A DNA stretch of 59,813 nucleotides from JAUPVO01 sp964420875 (GCA_964420875.1 CAYQUK010000002.1:1-59813); one strand, 5' to 3'. Positions 35,313-44,027 are shown, numbered from the stretch's first letter. Translations and numbers: made by a program. Notes: a model not told the origin generated them from the letters alone.

Positions 35313-36416
35313 ATGAAATTCACATGTCAGGCATCAGAAATAAAAGAAAAGATACAAACATTAGCTAGGGTGTCACAAAAGACAGGACTAGACCCTATAT
35401 TTGAATGTGTTTATATAGAGAACGAAGACCACAACTTAACCTTACGCTCAGCTAATACAGAAATAGTAGCAGAACAAAACATACCAATAAAAGGAGAAAT
35501 AAACGGTTCATGTCTTGTAAATGCTTCATTATTATCAAAAGTGTTATCAAATATAGCAAAAAGTTCTGATGTTATAACTTTTGAAAAAGTAGAAAATGTT
35601 CTACGTATACAAAATAATAAAAATCACACAGATATAGATCTTTATAATGAGTCTATGTTTCCAAAGATTCAAAATGGCGGAGAAAAAATATTATCTATTC
35701 AAAAAGAAGTTTTTGTTGAGGTTGTTAGAAGTGTCGCTTTTTGTGCGGCAACAACAGAAATAAAACCAGAAATAGCTAGTGTTTATATTTATATAAAAGA
35801 CGGACAACTATACAGCGCCGCAACAGACTCATACAGACTAGCAGAAAAGCATATATTTTTTGAAGGAGACAATCAACTAAATATATTAATACCCCAGAAA
35901 AACATAGGACAAATACTTTCCATTTTAGATCAAGAGAAAGAGAGTAATTTGGATATAATTAAAAATGCAGATCAGATAATATTTGAAACAAAAAATAGTT
36001 TTATATCTACCAGGCTAACAGACGGGTCGTTCCCAGACTACAAACAACTTTTTCCAAAAGAGTTTTTATTTTCTTTCTCTGTCAGAAAGGAGGTGTTACA
36101 AAATGCTTTAGAATTGTCTTCTATTATCAACAACCAAACTCCAATATGTTCTATGGAATATAACCCAGAAAACCAAACCATATCTATATCTTCCGAAGAA
36201 AAAGGTGTAGGTCAGATGACAAAAGAAATACCTGTAAAATCAGAATATAATGAAGGTGTGAAGGTTTTTTATAACAGTAATTATTTCCTAGAAGGTCTTT
36301 CAAAAATAAATTCAGAAAACATACTATTAAAATACACAACAATTAACAGGCCTTTGTTTATTCAAAATGAAGAAGACAACACTTTTATATATCTTTTAAT
36401 GCCTATAAATAGATAA
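35313..36416 (+). CDS. dnaN: DNA polymerase III beta sliding clamp
   Basis: 367 aa, standard length, three repeated clamp domains. MKFTCQASEIKEKIQTLARV at the start, SAATDSYRLAE and FISTRLTDGSFPDYKQLFP in the middle, and YLLMPI near the C-terminus (usual xYxVMPxR/L) are typical. Confers processivity on the replicase. The last base of its stop is the first base of the next start. Confidence 0.97.
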   Translation: MKFTCQASEIKEKIQTLARVSQKTGLDPIFECVYIENEDHNLTLRSANTEIVAEQNIPIKGEINGSCLVNASLLSKVLSNIAKSSDVITFEKVENVLRIQNNKNHTDIDLYNESMFPKIQNGGEKILSIQKEVFVEVVRSVAFCAATTEIKPEIASVYIYIKDGQLYSAATDSYRLAEKHIFFEGDNQLNILIPQKNIGQILSILDQEKESNLDIIKNADQIIFETKNSFISTRLTDGSFPDYKQLFPKEFLFSFSVRKEVLQNALELSSIINNQTPICSMEYNPENQTISISSEEKGVGQMTKEIPVKSEYNEGVKVFYNSNYFLEGLSKINSENILLKYTTINRPLFIQNEEDNTFIYLLMPINR

Positions 36417-36637
36417 TGTTTGAAAAGTATTTAAATTTAATAAAGACGCACAAGGATAATAAAAAAGAAATAAAAGATTTTTTAGAAAGTTTAGGTCTCA
36501 ATGTTGTTGGTTTTAATATAAACGGAGACACTGTTGATTTTATTATTCCTTCTTCTTTTAAACTAAGAATACACAACAAAAAACAAGACATTTTAAACTT
36601 TTTAAAATCTAAAAACCTAAAATCTAAAAACCTATAA
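36416..36637 (+). CDS. Small protein after dnaN, possible minimal DciA-like (DUF721) factor
   Basis: 73 aa. Residues ~18-62 fit the KH-like DciA pattern: helix, then NGDTVDFIIPSSFKLRIHNK and KQDILNFLK (compare G-x-L-x-V-x-V-x-S-S-x-x-x-x-E-L and I-L-x-x-L-N). DciA is the ancestral loader of the replicative helicase and in several bacteria lies near dnaN/recF, so position supports the guess. Most DciA proteins are longer; this one has only the KH-like part plus a short helix. It ends in a duplicated KSKNL (a 14-bp tandem repeat) that overlaps the convergent PBP gene by 14 bp. Confidence 0.45.
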   Translation: MFEKYLNLIKTHKDNKKEIKDFLESLGLNVVGFNINGDTVDFIIPSSFKLRIHNKKQDILNFLKSKNLKSKNL

Positions 36638-38789
36638 CAGGTTCAGTTGTTGTCGGTGTATCTACAACAGGAACAAGATCTCCCCCAAAAGGACAGGATT
36701 TGTTCTGAGCCCAAACCTGTATAGGGGTATTCCAGAGATTGTACTGTGAGTCGTTATAGCTCTGCACCCCACCATTTGAACCGATGTCTCCAAGTATTGT
36801 GTGTACCGGTTGTCCAGCACCACACCATACACCCCTAATAATAGGCAAAGCGTCAGAGGGTGTTGGTGTTGGTTTATCAAAATAAGAAACAGGAGTGTTA
36901 TTAAGGGCTACGCTCATAAATTTTTTCCAAATAGGGGCCACAACCATACCAGCAACTTTTTTGTCTATAGGTGTGTTGTCATTATTACCAGCCCACATGC
37001 CCACAGCCAGGTCAGGGGTGTACCCTACAACCCAAACGTCTTTATAGTCGTTTGTGGTACCTGTTTTAGCCGCCACAGGCCTATCCGAGAAGTACAACGC
37101 GCTATTCGCCCCAAAAGAAGGGATACGAGCGTTATTGTCGGTCAAAACATCACTCAAAATATCTGTGTATTCTTTCGGCACCACATCTTTTTCTTGAGGT
37201 GTATATTTTTCTAAAACATTACCACCCAAGTCTTTCACCTCCAATATCATTGCTGGAGGGTTATAAACACCATTATTTGCAAACACAGCATATGTATTTG
37301 TTAATTCGAGTAGCGTCACCTCACCACCACCCAAAACTAAAGACAAACCAAAACGAGAACTGTCACCCAGAGTTGTTATGCCCAAACTTTTTGCAAAGTT
37401 AATAGCATTCTGCACACCAACTATATACAGAGTTTTAACTGCAGGAATGTTGAGGGATTGTTGTAGGGCTGAACGTAGAGATATTGGGCCACGGTACTCC
37501 CCGTCATAGTTGACAGGCATATAACATTTCTTTTTATCTCCCCCAGACAGCGGGTTGCCGTATGCGTCACAATAAGTGCTGAATTGTGTTGGCAGGTCGA
37601 ACAATACAGTGTCAGGTGTGAGCCCTTTCATAAATGCGAGCAGGTAAACAATTGGTTTAAATGCTGACCCTGGCTGACGAAGCGCTGTCGCAATATTGTA
37701 CTGACCATCTATGTCTTTGTCGAAATAGTCACGAGAACCTACAAGACTCAGTATTTGACCTGTTTTTACATCTATCGCTACCAACGCAGCATTTTCCGCC
37801 TTATATTTTTTTTCATTATCTAACGCCCCCTGCTTTACTATTTCCTCTGCATTTTTTTGTAAATTCCAATCGAGAGTGCTAATTATTTTTAACCCCCCAT
37901 TCTCAACAACGTCTTCACCGTATTTGTTTTCCAAGTACTCACGCACCATAAATACAAAATGAAAAGCCTTACCATTGCTGTTTTCTTGAGGCTGGAATGT
38001 TATTCTTGTGTTTTTTGCTTCGGCGTACTGTGTGTCGTCTATCATGTTTAATTCAAACATACGAGAAAGCACTAAGTTTTTTCTTTTCTCCAGCTCATCC
38101 AAATGTTTACCATAAGGTGAGTAGTATGATGGTGCCTGAGGCATTGCAGCGAGATATGCCGCCTCTACCAAACTCACATCTTTTGCTGATTTACCAAAAT
38201 AAGACTGAGAAGCCTCTTCAACCCCATAAATAGAACCACCATACGGCGACTCATTCAAATACATTGTTAATATTGTGTCTTTGTCCAACTGGGCATCCAG
38301 TTTTATTGCCAAAACCCACTCTTTTATTTTTCTAGGTATACTCTTCTCTCTTGTTAATAAAGCGTTTTTTACAACCTGCTGGGTTATTGTTGATCCTCCT
38401 TGAGATTTTTCACCGCTGGCTATGTTGGCTAACACTGCGCGTATTATGGATTGGAGTCTAATGCCGTAATGTTCATAAAAATGTGAATCCTCTATTGCTA
38501 CGGCAGCCCTTTTTATATTGTCGCTGATCTGTTCGGAAGGAACAACACTACGTTTTATGTTCTCGTGTATATTATACAAAACAATCTTTCCTGTACGGTC
38601 ATATATTTTTGTGCTGTTTGCTATTTTTCTATTTTCAAAATCACTAAAGTCTGGCAGTTTTATGGTGGCAATCCAGACCACAAAAAATGCCGAAGCGATA
38701 AGAGCTAACCCAAAAAGAGCGTAAACAGACTCTTTTACTAGGTGTGAGACAAATCTGTTTCTCTTTGTGTGGTGTTTATGGGTGTTCAT
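36624..38789 (-). CDS. Class A penicillin-binding protein (PBP1A-like)
   Basis: 721 aa bifunctional peptidoglycan synthase. N-terminal membrane helix (about residues 20-40), GT51 glycosyltransferase domain (EDSHFYEHYGI, QGGSTITQQVVKN, KIKEWVLAIKLD) and transpeptidase domain with the active-site GSAFK (SxxK), SLN and KTGTTNDYKD motifs. The C-terminus has a Pro/Thr tail with two Cys. Divergent from tyrS with only 20 bp between start codons. Confidence 0.95.
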   Translation of the reverse strand: MNTHKHHTKRNRFVSHLVKESVYALFGLALIASAFFVVWIATIKLPDFSDFENRKIANSTKIYDRTGKIVLYNIHENIKRSVVPSEQISDNIKRAAVAIEDSHFYEHYGIRLQSIIRAVLANIASGEKSQGGSTITQQVVKNALLTREKSIPRKIKEWVLAIKLDAQLDKDTILTMYLNESPYGGSIYGVEEASQSYFGKSAKDVSLVEAAYLAAMPQAPSYYSPYGKHLDELEKRKNLVLSRMFELNMIDDTQYAEAKNTRITFQPQENSNGKAFHFVFMVREYLENKYGEDVVENGGLKIISTLDWNLQKNAEEIVKQGALDNEKKYKAENAALVAIDVKTGQILSLVGSRDYFDKDIDGQYNIATALRQPGSAFKPIVYLLAFMKGLTPDTVLFDLPTQFSTYCDAYGNPLSGGDKKKCYMPVNYDGEYRGPISLRSALQQSLNIPAVKTLYIVGVQNAINFAKSLGITTLGDSSRFGLSLVLGGGEVTLLELTNTYAVFANNGVYNPPAMILEVKDLGGNVLEKYTPQEKDVVPKEYTDILSDVLTDNNARIPSFGANSALYFSDRPVAAKTGTTNDYKDVWVVGYTPDLAVGMWAGNNDNTPIDKKVAGMVVAPIWKKFMSVALNNTPVSYFDKPTPTPSDALPIIRGVWCGAGQPVHTILGDIGSNGGVQSYNDSQYNLWNTPIQVWAQNKSCPFGGDLVPVVDTPTTTEPVIGF

Positions 38790-38795
38790 AGATAT

Positions 38796-38803
38796 GATAT
38801 AGT
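38796..38803. promoter_or_regulatory. Bidirectional leaderless promoter core of the PBP gene and tyrS
   Basis: GATATAGT contains TATAGT on the plus strand (38798-38803) and TATATC on the minus strand (38801-38796). Each ends exactly 6 nt before its own ATG (38810 and 38789). Confidence 0.7.
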
Positions 38804-38809
38804 GTTGTT

Positions 38810-40003
38810 ATGCCTAATACTATCACAGATGAAGCCAAGATTAAACAACTCTTGTCAAGAGGTGTGGAAGAGATATTTGTAAAAGAAGATTTTGAAAAAG
38901 ATTTACAAAGCGGTCGTGAGTTGCGTATAAAGTTTGGAATAGACCCAACAGGGCCAAAGATACATTTGGGCCGCGCGATACCAATACGAAAACTTCGTGA
39001 GTTTCAAAAATTAGGACACAAAATAGTTTTAATTATTGGGGATTTTACAGCTCAAATAGGTGACGCTAGCGACAAGACAGAGAAACGTCCAATGCTAACT
39101 CGTGCCGCAATAGACGAAAACCTCAAGGACTACAAGAGTCAAATAGGAAAAATATTGGATCTGGATAAGGTGGAATTTGTTTATAATAATGATTGGCTTT
39201 CAAAATTAACATTTCAAGATGTCACACAGCTGGCAGAGTGTTTTACTGTTCAACAGATGTTAGCAAGACGCAATTTTAAAGACAGATATGACGCAAACGT
39301 TGAGATATCACTTCGCGAGTTCCTGTACCCACTTATGCAAGGTTATGACAGTTATGCTGTGAGGGCTGATGTGGAGATTGGTGGCTTTGATCAGCTTTTT
39401 AATCTAAAGGCCGGCAGGGTAATACAAGATTTCTTTGGAATGCCAAAACAAAACATAATGAATTTACAAATGCTCGAGGGCATAGACGGACGAAAGATGT
39501 CTACTAGTTGGGGTAATATCATAACCGTTGTGGATGAGCCGAACGATATGTTTGGGAAAATCATGTCTCTTCGTGACGAGTTGATTATCAAATATTTTAG
39601 ACTTTGTACTGACATAGATGACGAGATTGTTTCTAAATACGAGGACGAGTTAAAAGATAGCGACAACAATCCGAGAGACATCAAATTCATCTTGGCCGAA
39701 GAGATAGTAAAAATGTATCATAATGAAAAGCTGGCATCTCAAGCCAAACAGAATTTTATAGAAGTGTTCCAAAACAAAGGAATACCCGATAACATACCAG
39801 AAATAGATGGGGAAGAGGGAGACACTTTTGCGGATCTGGCCATGAAGGCAAAACAAATTGAAAGCAAGGCAGAGTGGAAGAGATTGGTCGAAGACGGGGC
39901 TGTGTCTTTTGAAGACGAAACAAAAATAACCAACTATAAAGAGTTGGCAAAATCTAGTGTTATAAAAATTGGCAAGAAAAGATTCTTAAAAATTAAAATC
40001 TAG
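38810..40003 (+). CDS. tyrS: Tyrosyl-tRNA synthetase
   Basis: 397 aa class I synthetase, TyrRS-Z-like branch. HIGH-type motif is PTGPKIHLGRA, and the KMSKS-type loop is GRKMSTSWGN; DFTAQIGD and QGYDSYAVRADVEIGG bind tyrosine and the adenylate. A C-terminal S4-like RNA-binding domain covers about the last 65 residues (WKRLVEDGAVSFEDETKI). Its stop codon overlaps the convergent small acidic gene by 3 bp. Confidence 0.95.
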   Translation: MPNTITDEAKIKQLLSRGVEEIFVKEDFEKDLQSGRELRIKFGIDPTGPKIHLGRAIPIRKLREFQKLGHKIVLIIGDFTAQIGDASDKTEKRPMLTRAAIDENLKDYKSQIGKILDLDKVEFVYNNDWLSKLTFQDVTQLAECFTVQQMLARRNFKDRYDANVEISLREFLYPLMQGYDSYAVRADVEIGGFDQLFNLKAGRVIQDFFGMPKQNIMNLQMLEGIDGRKMSTSWGNIITVVDEPNDMFGKIMSLRDELIIKYFRLCTDIDDEIVSKYEDELKDSDNNPRDIKFILAEEIVKMYHNEKLASQAKQNFIEVFQNKGIPDNIPEIDGEEGDTFADLAMKAKQIESKAEWKRLVEDGAVSFEDETKITNYKELAKSSVIKIGKKRFLKIKI

Positions 40004-40170
40004 TACCAGTCTCGCGGGTCATCATGAGGAAAGGCAATATCTAGGTCGTCATCGTCATCGCTAACTACCAATATTTCAACTTCTTCCACCTCTACAAACT
40101 CATCCCCGAGGGCCGCCTCTAATGCGTCAGGGTTCATTGATTCTTCATTTGGTTCTTTTTCTTCCTCCAT
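40000..40170 (-). CDS. Small highly acidic protein after ruvC
   Basis: 56 aa, about half Asp/Glu: starts MEEEKEPNEESMNPDALEAA, has VVSDDDDDLDIAF in the centre and ends HDDPRDWY. It follows ruvC by 25 nt on the same strand, so it is likely the third gene of ruvB-ruvC. No family recognised; such DNA-mimic-like acidity would allow binding to a basic partner, but that is only a possibility. Stop codon overlaps that of tyrS. Confidence 0.6.
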   Translation of the reverse strand: MEEEKEPNEESMNPDALEAALGDEFVEVEEVEILVVSDDDDDLDIAFPHDDPRDWY

Positions 40171-40195
40171 ATTGCTTTTGATTCTTGATAAGATA

Positions 40196-40687
40196 TCAAA
40201 TTGTCTTCAAATATGCAAGTGCCGCTATGCCGCAAGCTATGGCGTCATACTCATCGTCCAGCCCTGTTTTGGTTTTGTGTTTGGTTAGCATTTTTACCAT
40301 TTTTATAACCTCATCCTTTTTAGCAGCGCCAGAGCCAGCCACAGCAAGTTTTATTTTTTGTGGAGTCATCTCTACTATTTTTATATTTTTCCTAACAGCT
40401 ATCAACTTTACAGCCCCTTTTATTTCAGCGACATTTATAACACTCTTTGCGTTTTTGTGCATAAAGACAGCCTCCATACACAACAAGGTTGGGCTGTACT
40501 CGGCGACAACTTTTTCAAATTCACCAATGACATACATTAGTCGTCCTTCAAATGTCATTTTCTTATCGCTACAAATACAATCAGAATATAGGACCTCTTC
40601 TTTACCTTTGTTTTTTCTGACAACAGAAACACCAAATCTATCAAAACCAGGGTCAACAGCAATCACTATACTATTTTCCAGTAACAT
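40196..40687 (-). CDS. ruvC: Holliday junction resolvase RuvC
   Basis: 163 aa. Cuts Holliday junctions symmetrically. The four acidic catalytic residues are recognisable: Asp in VAVDPGFDRFG, Glu in CMEAVF, and the Asp pair in LDDEYDAIA. Overlaps ruvB by 17 nt, so the two are translated from one message. ruvA is 17 kb away. Confidence 0.93.
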   Translation of the reverse strand: MLLENSIVIAVDPGFDRFGVSVVRKNKGKEEVLYSDCICSDKKMTFEGRLMYVIGEFEKVVAEYSPTLLCMEAVFMHKNAKSVINVAEIKGAVKLIAVRKNIKIVEMTPQKIKLAVAGSGAAKKDEVIKMVKMLTKHKTKTGLDDEYDAIACGIAALAYLKTI

Positions 40688-41678
40688 GTTTTTTGCCTTG
40701 CTCGGTTAACATCCTACCTCTCGTAGTTTTTTCAATCAGTCCCATTTGCAACAGATATGGCTCGATAACGTCCTCCAATGTGTTGTCTTCTTCTGATAAC
40801 GTTGCAGCTAATGTCGATAGTCCAACCGGACCACCATCAAACTTGTCCATCAGTGCTGACAAGTATTCGCGCTCACTGTGCCCCAGTCCGTGCTCGTCTA
40901 TTTCCAACATCTCGAGTGCGGTTCGTACGGTGTCCAGGTTTAGTGGCACACCACTAACCTCCGCATAGTCACGAGCGCGTTTTAAATAGAAGTTTGCAAT
41001 GCGTGGTGTGTATCTACTACGTTTTGCTATTTCTAATGCGGCTTCCATGTTTATATTTGCCCCCAATGTCTCACTGCTACGCATTACTATTTTTGCGAGC
41101 TCTTCTAATGTGTAAAATTGTAATCTGTATGTACCACCTGAAAATCTAGATCGCAGCGGTGAAGAGAGTAGTGACACACGAGTCGTCGCTCCAACGAGAG
41201 TGAATGGGGGAATGTCTAACTGTATACTGCGTGCCGCAGGGCCCTTGCCAATTATTATGTCGAGCACACCAGACTCCATAGCAGGGTATAGCACCTCTTC
41301 TATTAATTTGTTCAGTCTGTGTATCTCATCTATAAACAACACGTCATGCGGTTGTAAGTTGGTTAATATCGCAGCCAGGTCGCCCACTTTTGTGAGAGTT
41401 GGACCAGATGTGATTTTAATATTTGTGTTCAATGTTCTCGCTATGATGTGTGCGAGTGTTGTTTTGCCGAGTCCTGGTGGACCATATAACAATATATGTT
41501 CTGGTGGTGACCCACGAGCTAGAGCCGCCTCGAGCAACACCCCAACATTTTTCTTTATGACCTCTTGCCCAATATAATATTCAAATGAAGTAGGGCGTAA
41601 GGTTGCATCTAGATGTTTTGCATCAGGGGAAGCAGATACGCCGTCTATATTTTCGTCTTCTTTTTGGGTACTTGACAT
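40671..41678 (-). CDS. ruvB: Holliday junction branch-migration helicase RuvB
   Basis: 335 aa AAA+ motor. RPTSFEYYIGQ at the start, Walker A GPPGLGKTTLAHI, Walker B VLFIDEIHRLN, sensor GATTRVSLLSSPLRSRF with the arginine finger, and the C-terminal winged helix (DKFDGGPVGLSTLAATL). The minus-strand TATAAC at 41697-41692 is 13 nt before the ATG and overlaps the promoter of a divergent RNA. Confidence 0.96.
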   Translation of the reverse strand: MSSTQKEDENIDGVSASPDAKHLDATLRPTSFEYYIGQEVIKKNVGVLLEAALARGSPPEHILLYGPPGLGKTTLAHIIARTLNTNIKITSGPTLTKVGDLAAILTNLQPHDVLFIDEIHRLNKLIEEVLYPAMESGVLDIIIGKGPAARSIQLDIPPFTLVGATTRVSLLSSPLRSRFSGGTYRLQFYTLEELAKIVMRSSETLGANINMEAALEIAKRSRYTPRIANFYLKRARDYAEVSGVPLNLDTVRTALEMLEIDEHGLGHSEREYLSALMDKFDGGPVGLSTLAATLSEEDNTLEDVIEPYLLQMGLIEKTTRGRMLTEQGKKHVTGK

Positions 41679-41699
41679 GAAGTTTAAATGTGTTATAAT
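41672..41699 (+). promoter_or_regulatory. Strong promoter driving the structured RNA
   Basis: TTGACA (41672-41677), 16 nt, extended -10 TGT-TATAAT (41694-41699). The -35 overlaps the ruvB start codon region. No coding region follows. Confidence 0.75.
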
Positions 41700-41705
41700 G
41701 GCTGG

Positions 41706-41875
41706 CAGTTAAGTTTCTAAATAGCTCACTAATCTTTAAGCAATCGGGTTTACCCATAGTTCTAATACGGAGGACGTTTTGGTTCGGATAGCATTTGTTA
41801 TCCTACTGCGGCTATCCTCATGTAGGAAATATTCTTCACCAAGGGGTTGTTTAAAGATTAATGAGCTTTTTATTT
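41706..41875 (+). ncRNA. Predicted structured small RNA (~165 nt), 6S-like in outline
   Basis: Promoter-driven, non-coding and closed by a long stem. Bases 41723-41743 pair with 41847-41867 over 21 positions with a single mismatch and one G-U, followed by a T-rich tail (41867-41878), so the closing stem also serves as terminator. Inside are a GGGUUUACCC hairpin (41746-41755), a UUGGU/ACCAA helix (41779-41783 with 41838-41842) and GGAUAGC (41786-41792), which can pair either with GUUAUCC (41797-41803) or with GCUAUCC (41811-41817). Length, long closing stem and large internal bubble recall 6S RNA, but I do not see diagnostic sequence. tmRNA, SRP and RNase P signatures are absent. Confidence 0.65.
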
Positions 41876-43564
41876 TTCGTATATATCCACAACTGTTTCC
41901 AGCTCTTCTAGTGAGGTGACCCCCTCTAGCATTTTTATTATACCATCTTCGCGCATAGTGGGTATGAGTTGAGGTATTGCCACCTCGCGCAGCTCGCGCT
42001 CACCTTTTCCAGCTACCGCCGCTTCCTCTATCTCTCTTGTCATTTGTATGGCCTCAAATATTCCAATACGTCCTTTGTAGCCGTTGTGACACGCTTCACA
42101 TCCATCAGGATTTGCTGCTCCAACTTTATATATTTTTTGTGGCTGCACAGAGACCTCTTTGCCATCTGCCACCATATTGCCGAGTATGTCAGTGATAAGT
42201 TTTGATTCCTCTGTTGTTGTCTCTCTGTCTACTTTACAATGCGGGCAAAGTTTACGGCATAGGCGCTGAGCCATTACGAGGCCTATTGACGAGCCCAATG
42301 TTTTTGCATCAACTCCAAGGTCTATCATGCGAGGTATCGCTCCTGCGGCCGAGTTGGTGTGTAGGGTAGAGAGGACAATGTGACCGGTGAGCGCTGCGCT
42401 GGCTGCGACTTTTGCTGTATCTTCGTCACGTATCTCTCCCACCATTATAATGTCTGGGTCTTGGCGCAAGGCCGCGCGCAAACCGAGGAGAAATGTGTAG
42501 TCTTTTTTTGTGTCGACTTGCGTCTGTGTGATGCCGTTCATGTGATACTCTATTGGGTCCTCGATAGTGATAATTTTTTTCTCAGGTGTATAGGTTTTCT
42601 TTAGACACGCATACAAGGTTGTAGATTTACCTGATCCTGTTGGCCCAGTATTTAGTATCATGCCATATGGTTTTTTTAGGGATCTCTCAAGAAGTGAGAA
42701 AACTTTTGCATTCATACCAAGAGAGTCAAAACTAACATTCGCTGCTTTTGGATCCAATATTCTCATCACATAGTTCTCACCATAATTTCCAGGCACCAGT
42801 GATACACGCACTTCTATTTTTGCACCCTCAAACTCTATTTCAAATCTTCCATCTTGTGCTACTTTTTGAGTTGATAGTTTTAAACCAGAGAGCAGCTTGA
42901 GGCGACTATTTACCAGATTAAAAGTTTTTATATCTGTAAAGAAAACATCTTGCAACATACCGTCTATGCGATATCTGACTTTTACAGCATCATCCTCTGG
43001 CTCTATGTGTATGTCACTCACTCCAAAATGTATAGCCCCCACCAATGTCATCTCGATTATTTTTGAGACCCTCTCTCTGTTTTCATTCATCACAACCTTT
43101 TCTAGTCTAGTTCTGAACTCCGGCAGGGTGGTGATGTCTTGTAATAACTCCTTTAAATGTGACTCGTTGAGATCCACCAGACCACGCTCTGTTGTTGTCT
43201 CCGAGTCGAGGTCTTTATATCTCTGCTGCACTCTTTTGATAGAAGTTTTCGAAGCGACATATATTATTGGTTTCTCATCTCTCGTTGACACACTCGCCAA
43301 GTATTGCACCACATCATCACGAGTGGGGTCCTTTATCGCCACATGCATTTGTCTGCCAACTAGGCGGAACGGCACCAAGTCATATTTTTCAGATTCAGCC
43401 ACCGGGATTTTTGCTAACGCGTCCAACTCAGGACTTTTGATACGCAGGTCCACATAGGGGAGTCCAGATTGTTGAGCCAGGTACTCAGCCTCACGCTCCT
43501 CGTCATCACTAGCCAGTTTATCTAGACTAGTTTTGATTTTTAATTCCGCGACATCGTTTAACAT
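41870..43564 (-). CDS. pilB: Type IV pilus assembly / type II secretion ATPase (PilB/GspE family)
   Basis: 564 aa. N-terminal MshEN/GspE domain (about residues 25-150), then the ATPase with Walker A GPTGSGKSTTLYACL, Asp box ITIEDPIEYHMNGITQ, Walker B DIIMVGEIRDEDTA and His box LTGHIVLSTLHTN. A tetracysteine zinc site is visible (CRKLCPHCK and CEACHNGYKGR). Extends type IV pili; with comM this supports pilus-based DNA uptake. Start at ATG 43564, set by TATAAT 6 nt upstream. Expected partners (pilC, pilT, pilins) are not in the window. Confidence 0.92.
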   Translation of the reverse strand: MLNDVAELKIKTSLDKLASDDEEREAEYLAQQSGLPYVDLRIKSPELDALAKIPVAESEKYDLVPFRLVGRQMHVAIKDPTRDDVVQYLASVSTRDEKPIIYVASKTSIKRVQQRYKDLDSETTTERGLVDLNESHLKELLQDITTLPEFRTRLEKVVMNENRERVSKIIEMTLVGAIHFGVSDIHIEPEDDAVKVRYRIDGMLQDVFFTDIKTFNLVNSRLKLLSGLKLSTQKVAQDGRFEIEFEGAKIEVRVSLVPGNYGENYVMRILDPKAANVSFDSLGMNAKVFSLLERSLKKPYGMILNTGPTGSGKSTTLYACLKKTYTPEKKIITIEDPIEYHMNGITQTQVDTKKDYTFLLGLRAALRQDPDIIMVGEIRDEDTAKVAASAALTGHIVLSTLHTNSAAGAIPRMIDLGVDAKTLGSSIGLVMAQRLCRKLCPHCKVDRETTTEESKLITDILGNMVADGKEVSVQPQKIYKVGAANPDGCEACHNGYKGRIGIFEAIQMTREIEEAAVAGKGERELREVAIPQLIPTMREDGIIKMLEGVTSLEELETVVDIYEK

Positions 43565-43570
43565 AATCAA

Positions 43571-43576
43571 ATTATA
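43571..43576 (-). promoter_or_regulatory. -10 of pilB, leaderless
   Basis: TATAAT on the minus strand, 6 nt before ATG 43564. Confidence 0.75.
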
Positions 43577-43615
43577 TACTATTTAAAACTATAGAGGCGT
43601 CAGCTCTCTACACCC

Positions 43616-43643
43616 TTGACAATATTTTATTTTCATTTAGAAT
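43616..43643 (+). promoter_or_regulatory. Promoter of the orphan gene at 43694
   Basis: TTGACA (43616-43621), 16 nt, TAGAAT (43638-43643). The leader contains a GCGGC-ACCCA-GCCGC hairpin at 43659-43673 just before the SD. Confidence 0.7.
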
Positions 43644-43693
43644 GCGTTTGGGAATATCGCGGCACCCAGCCGCATAACTATCGTGAGGTTTCT

Positions 43694-44011
43694 ATGAAAA
43701 AGCTCCTTCTTGCTGCCGTTTTGGCGGCCATCTCTTGTACGGCCTCGGCCGACTTTGTGCAGGATAAAAAGATGTCCGCACCGGTCGGCTTCGCGGTACC
43801 ATTCGAACACAAAGAGAGCGTGGTTCTCGGTCTGCTTACTGCCGAGCTCCAGTTTCCTTACGGCGATGAGCCGGTTCAAATCATCAACGGCCCCAATGGG
43901 CCTGAGTGTGAGAAGGGGCAATTGATGATTGCCCCAGACCGCCGGCTTAGCTGTAGCCAAGGCAACATCTTCGTGCTGGGTTTGAAAAAACTCCTTCCGG
44001 AACCAAAATAG
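43694..44011 (+). CDS. Small exported protein (orphan, SD class)
   Basis: 105 aa with a signal peptide ending CTASA (about residue 19). The mature part is small and beta-rich, with two Cys (GPECEKG and LSCSQG) that may form one disulfide. No family recognised. Start decided by GTGAGG ending 5 nt before ATG 43694. First of four consecutive orphan genes on the plus strand, each with separate promoter and terminator. Confidence 0.65.
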   Translation: MKKLLLAAVLAAISCTASADFVQDKKMSAPVGFAVPFEHKESVVLGLLTAELQFPYGDEPVQIINGPNGPECEKGQLMIAPDRRLSCSQGNIFVLGLKKLLPEPK

Positions 44012-44027
44012 AAGCAGGGTTGTCCGG

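Noticed and set aside
41706..41875. tmRNA, SRP RNA or RNase P RNA
   Set aside because: No tRNA-like end with tag frame, no GNAR/SRP apical motif and no conserved RNase P segments; only the 6S-like outline remains possible.
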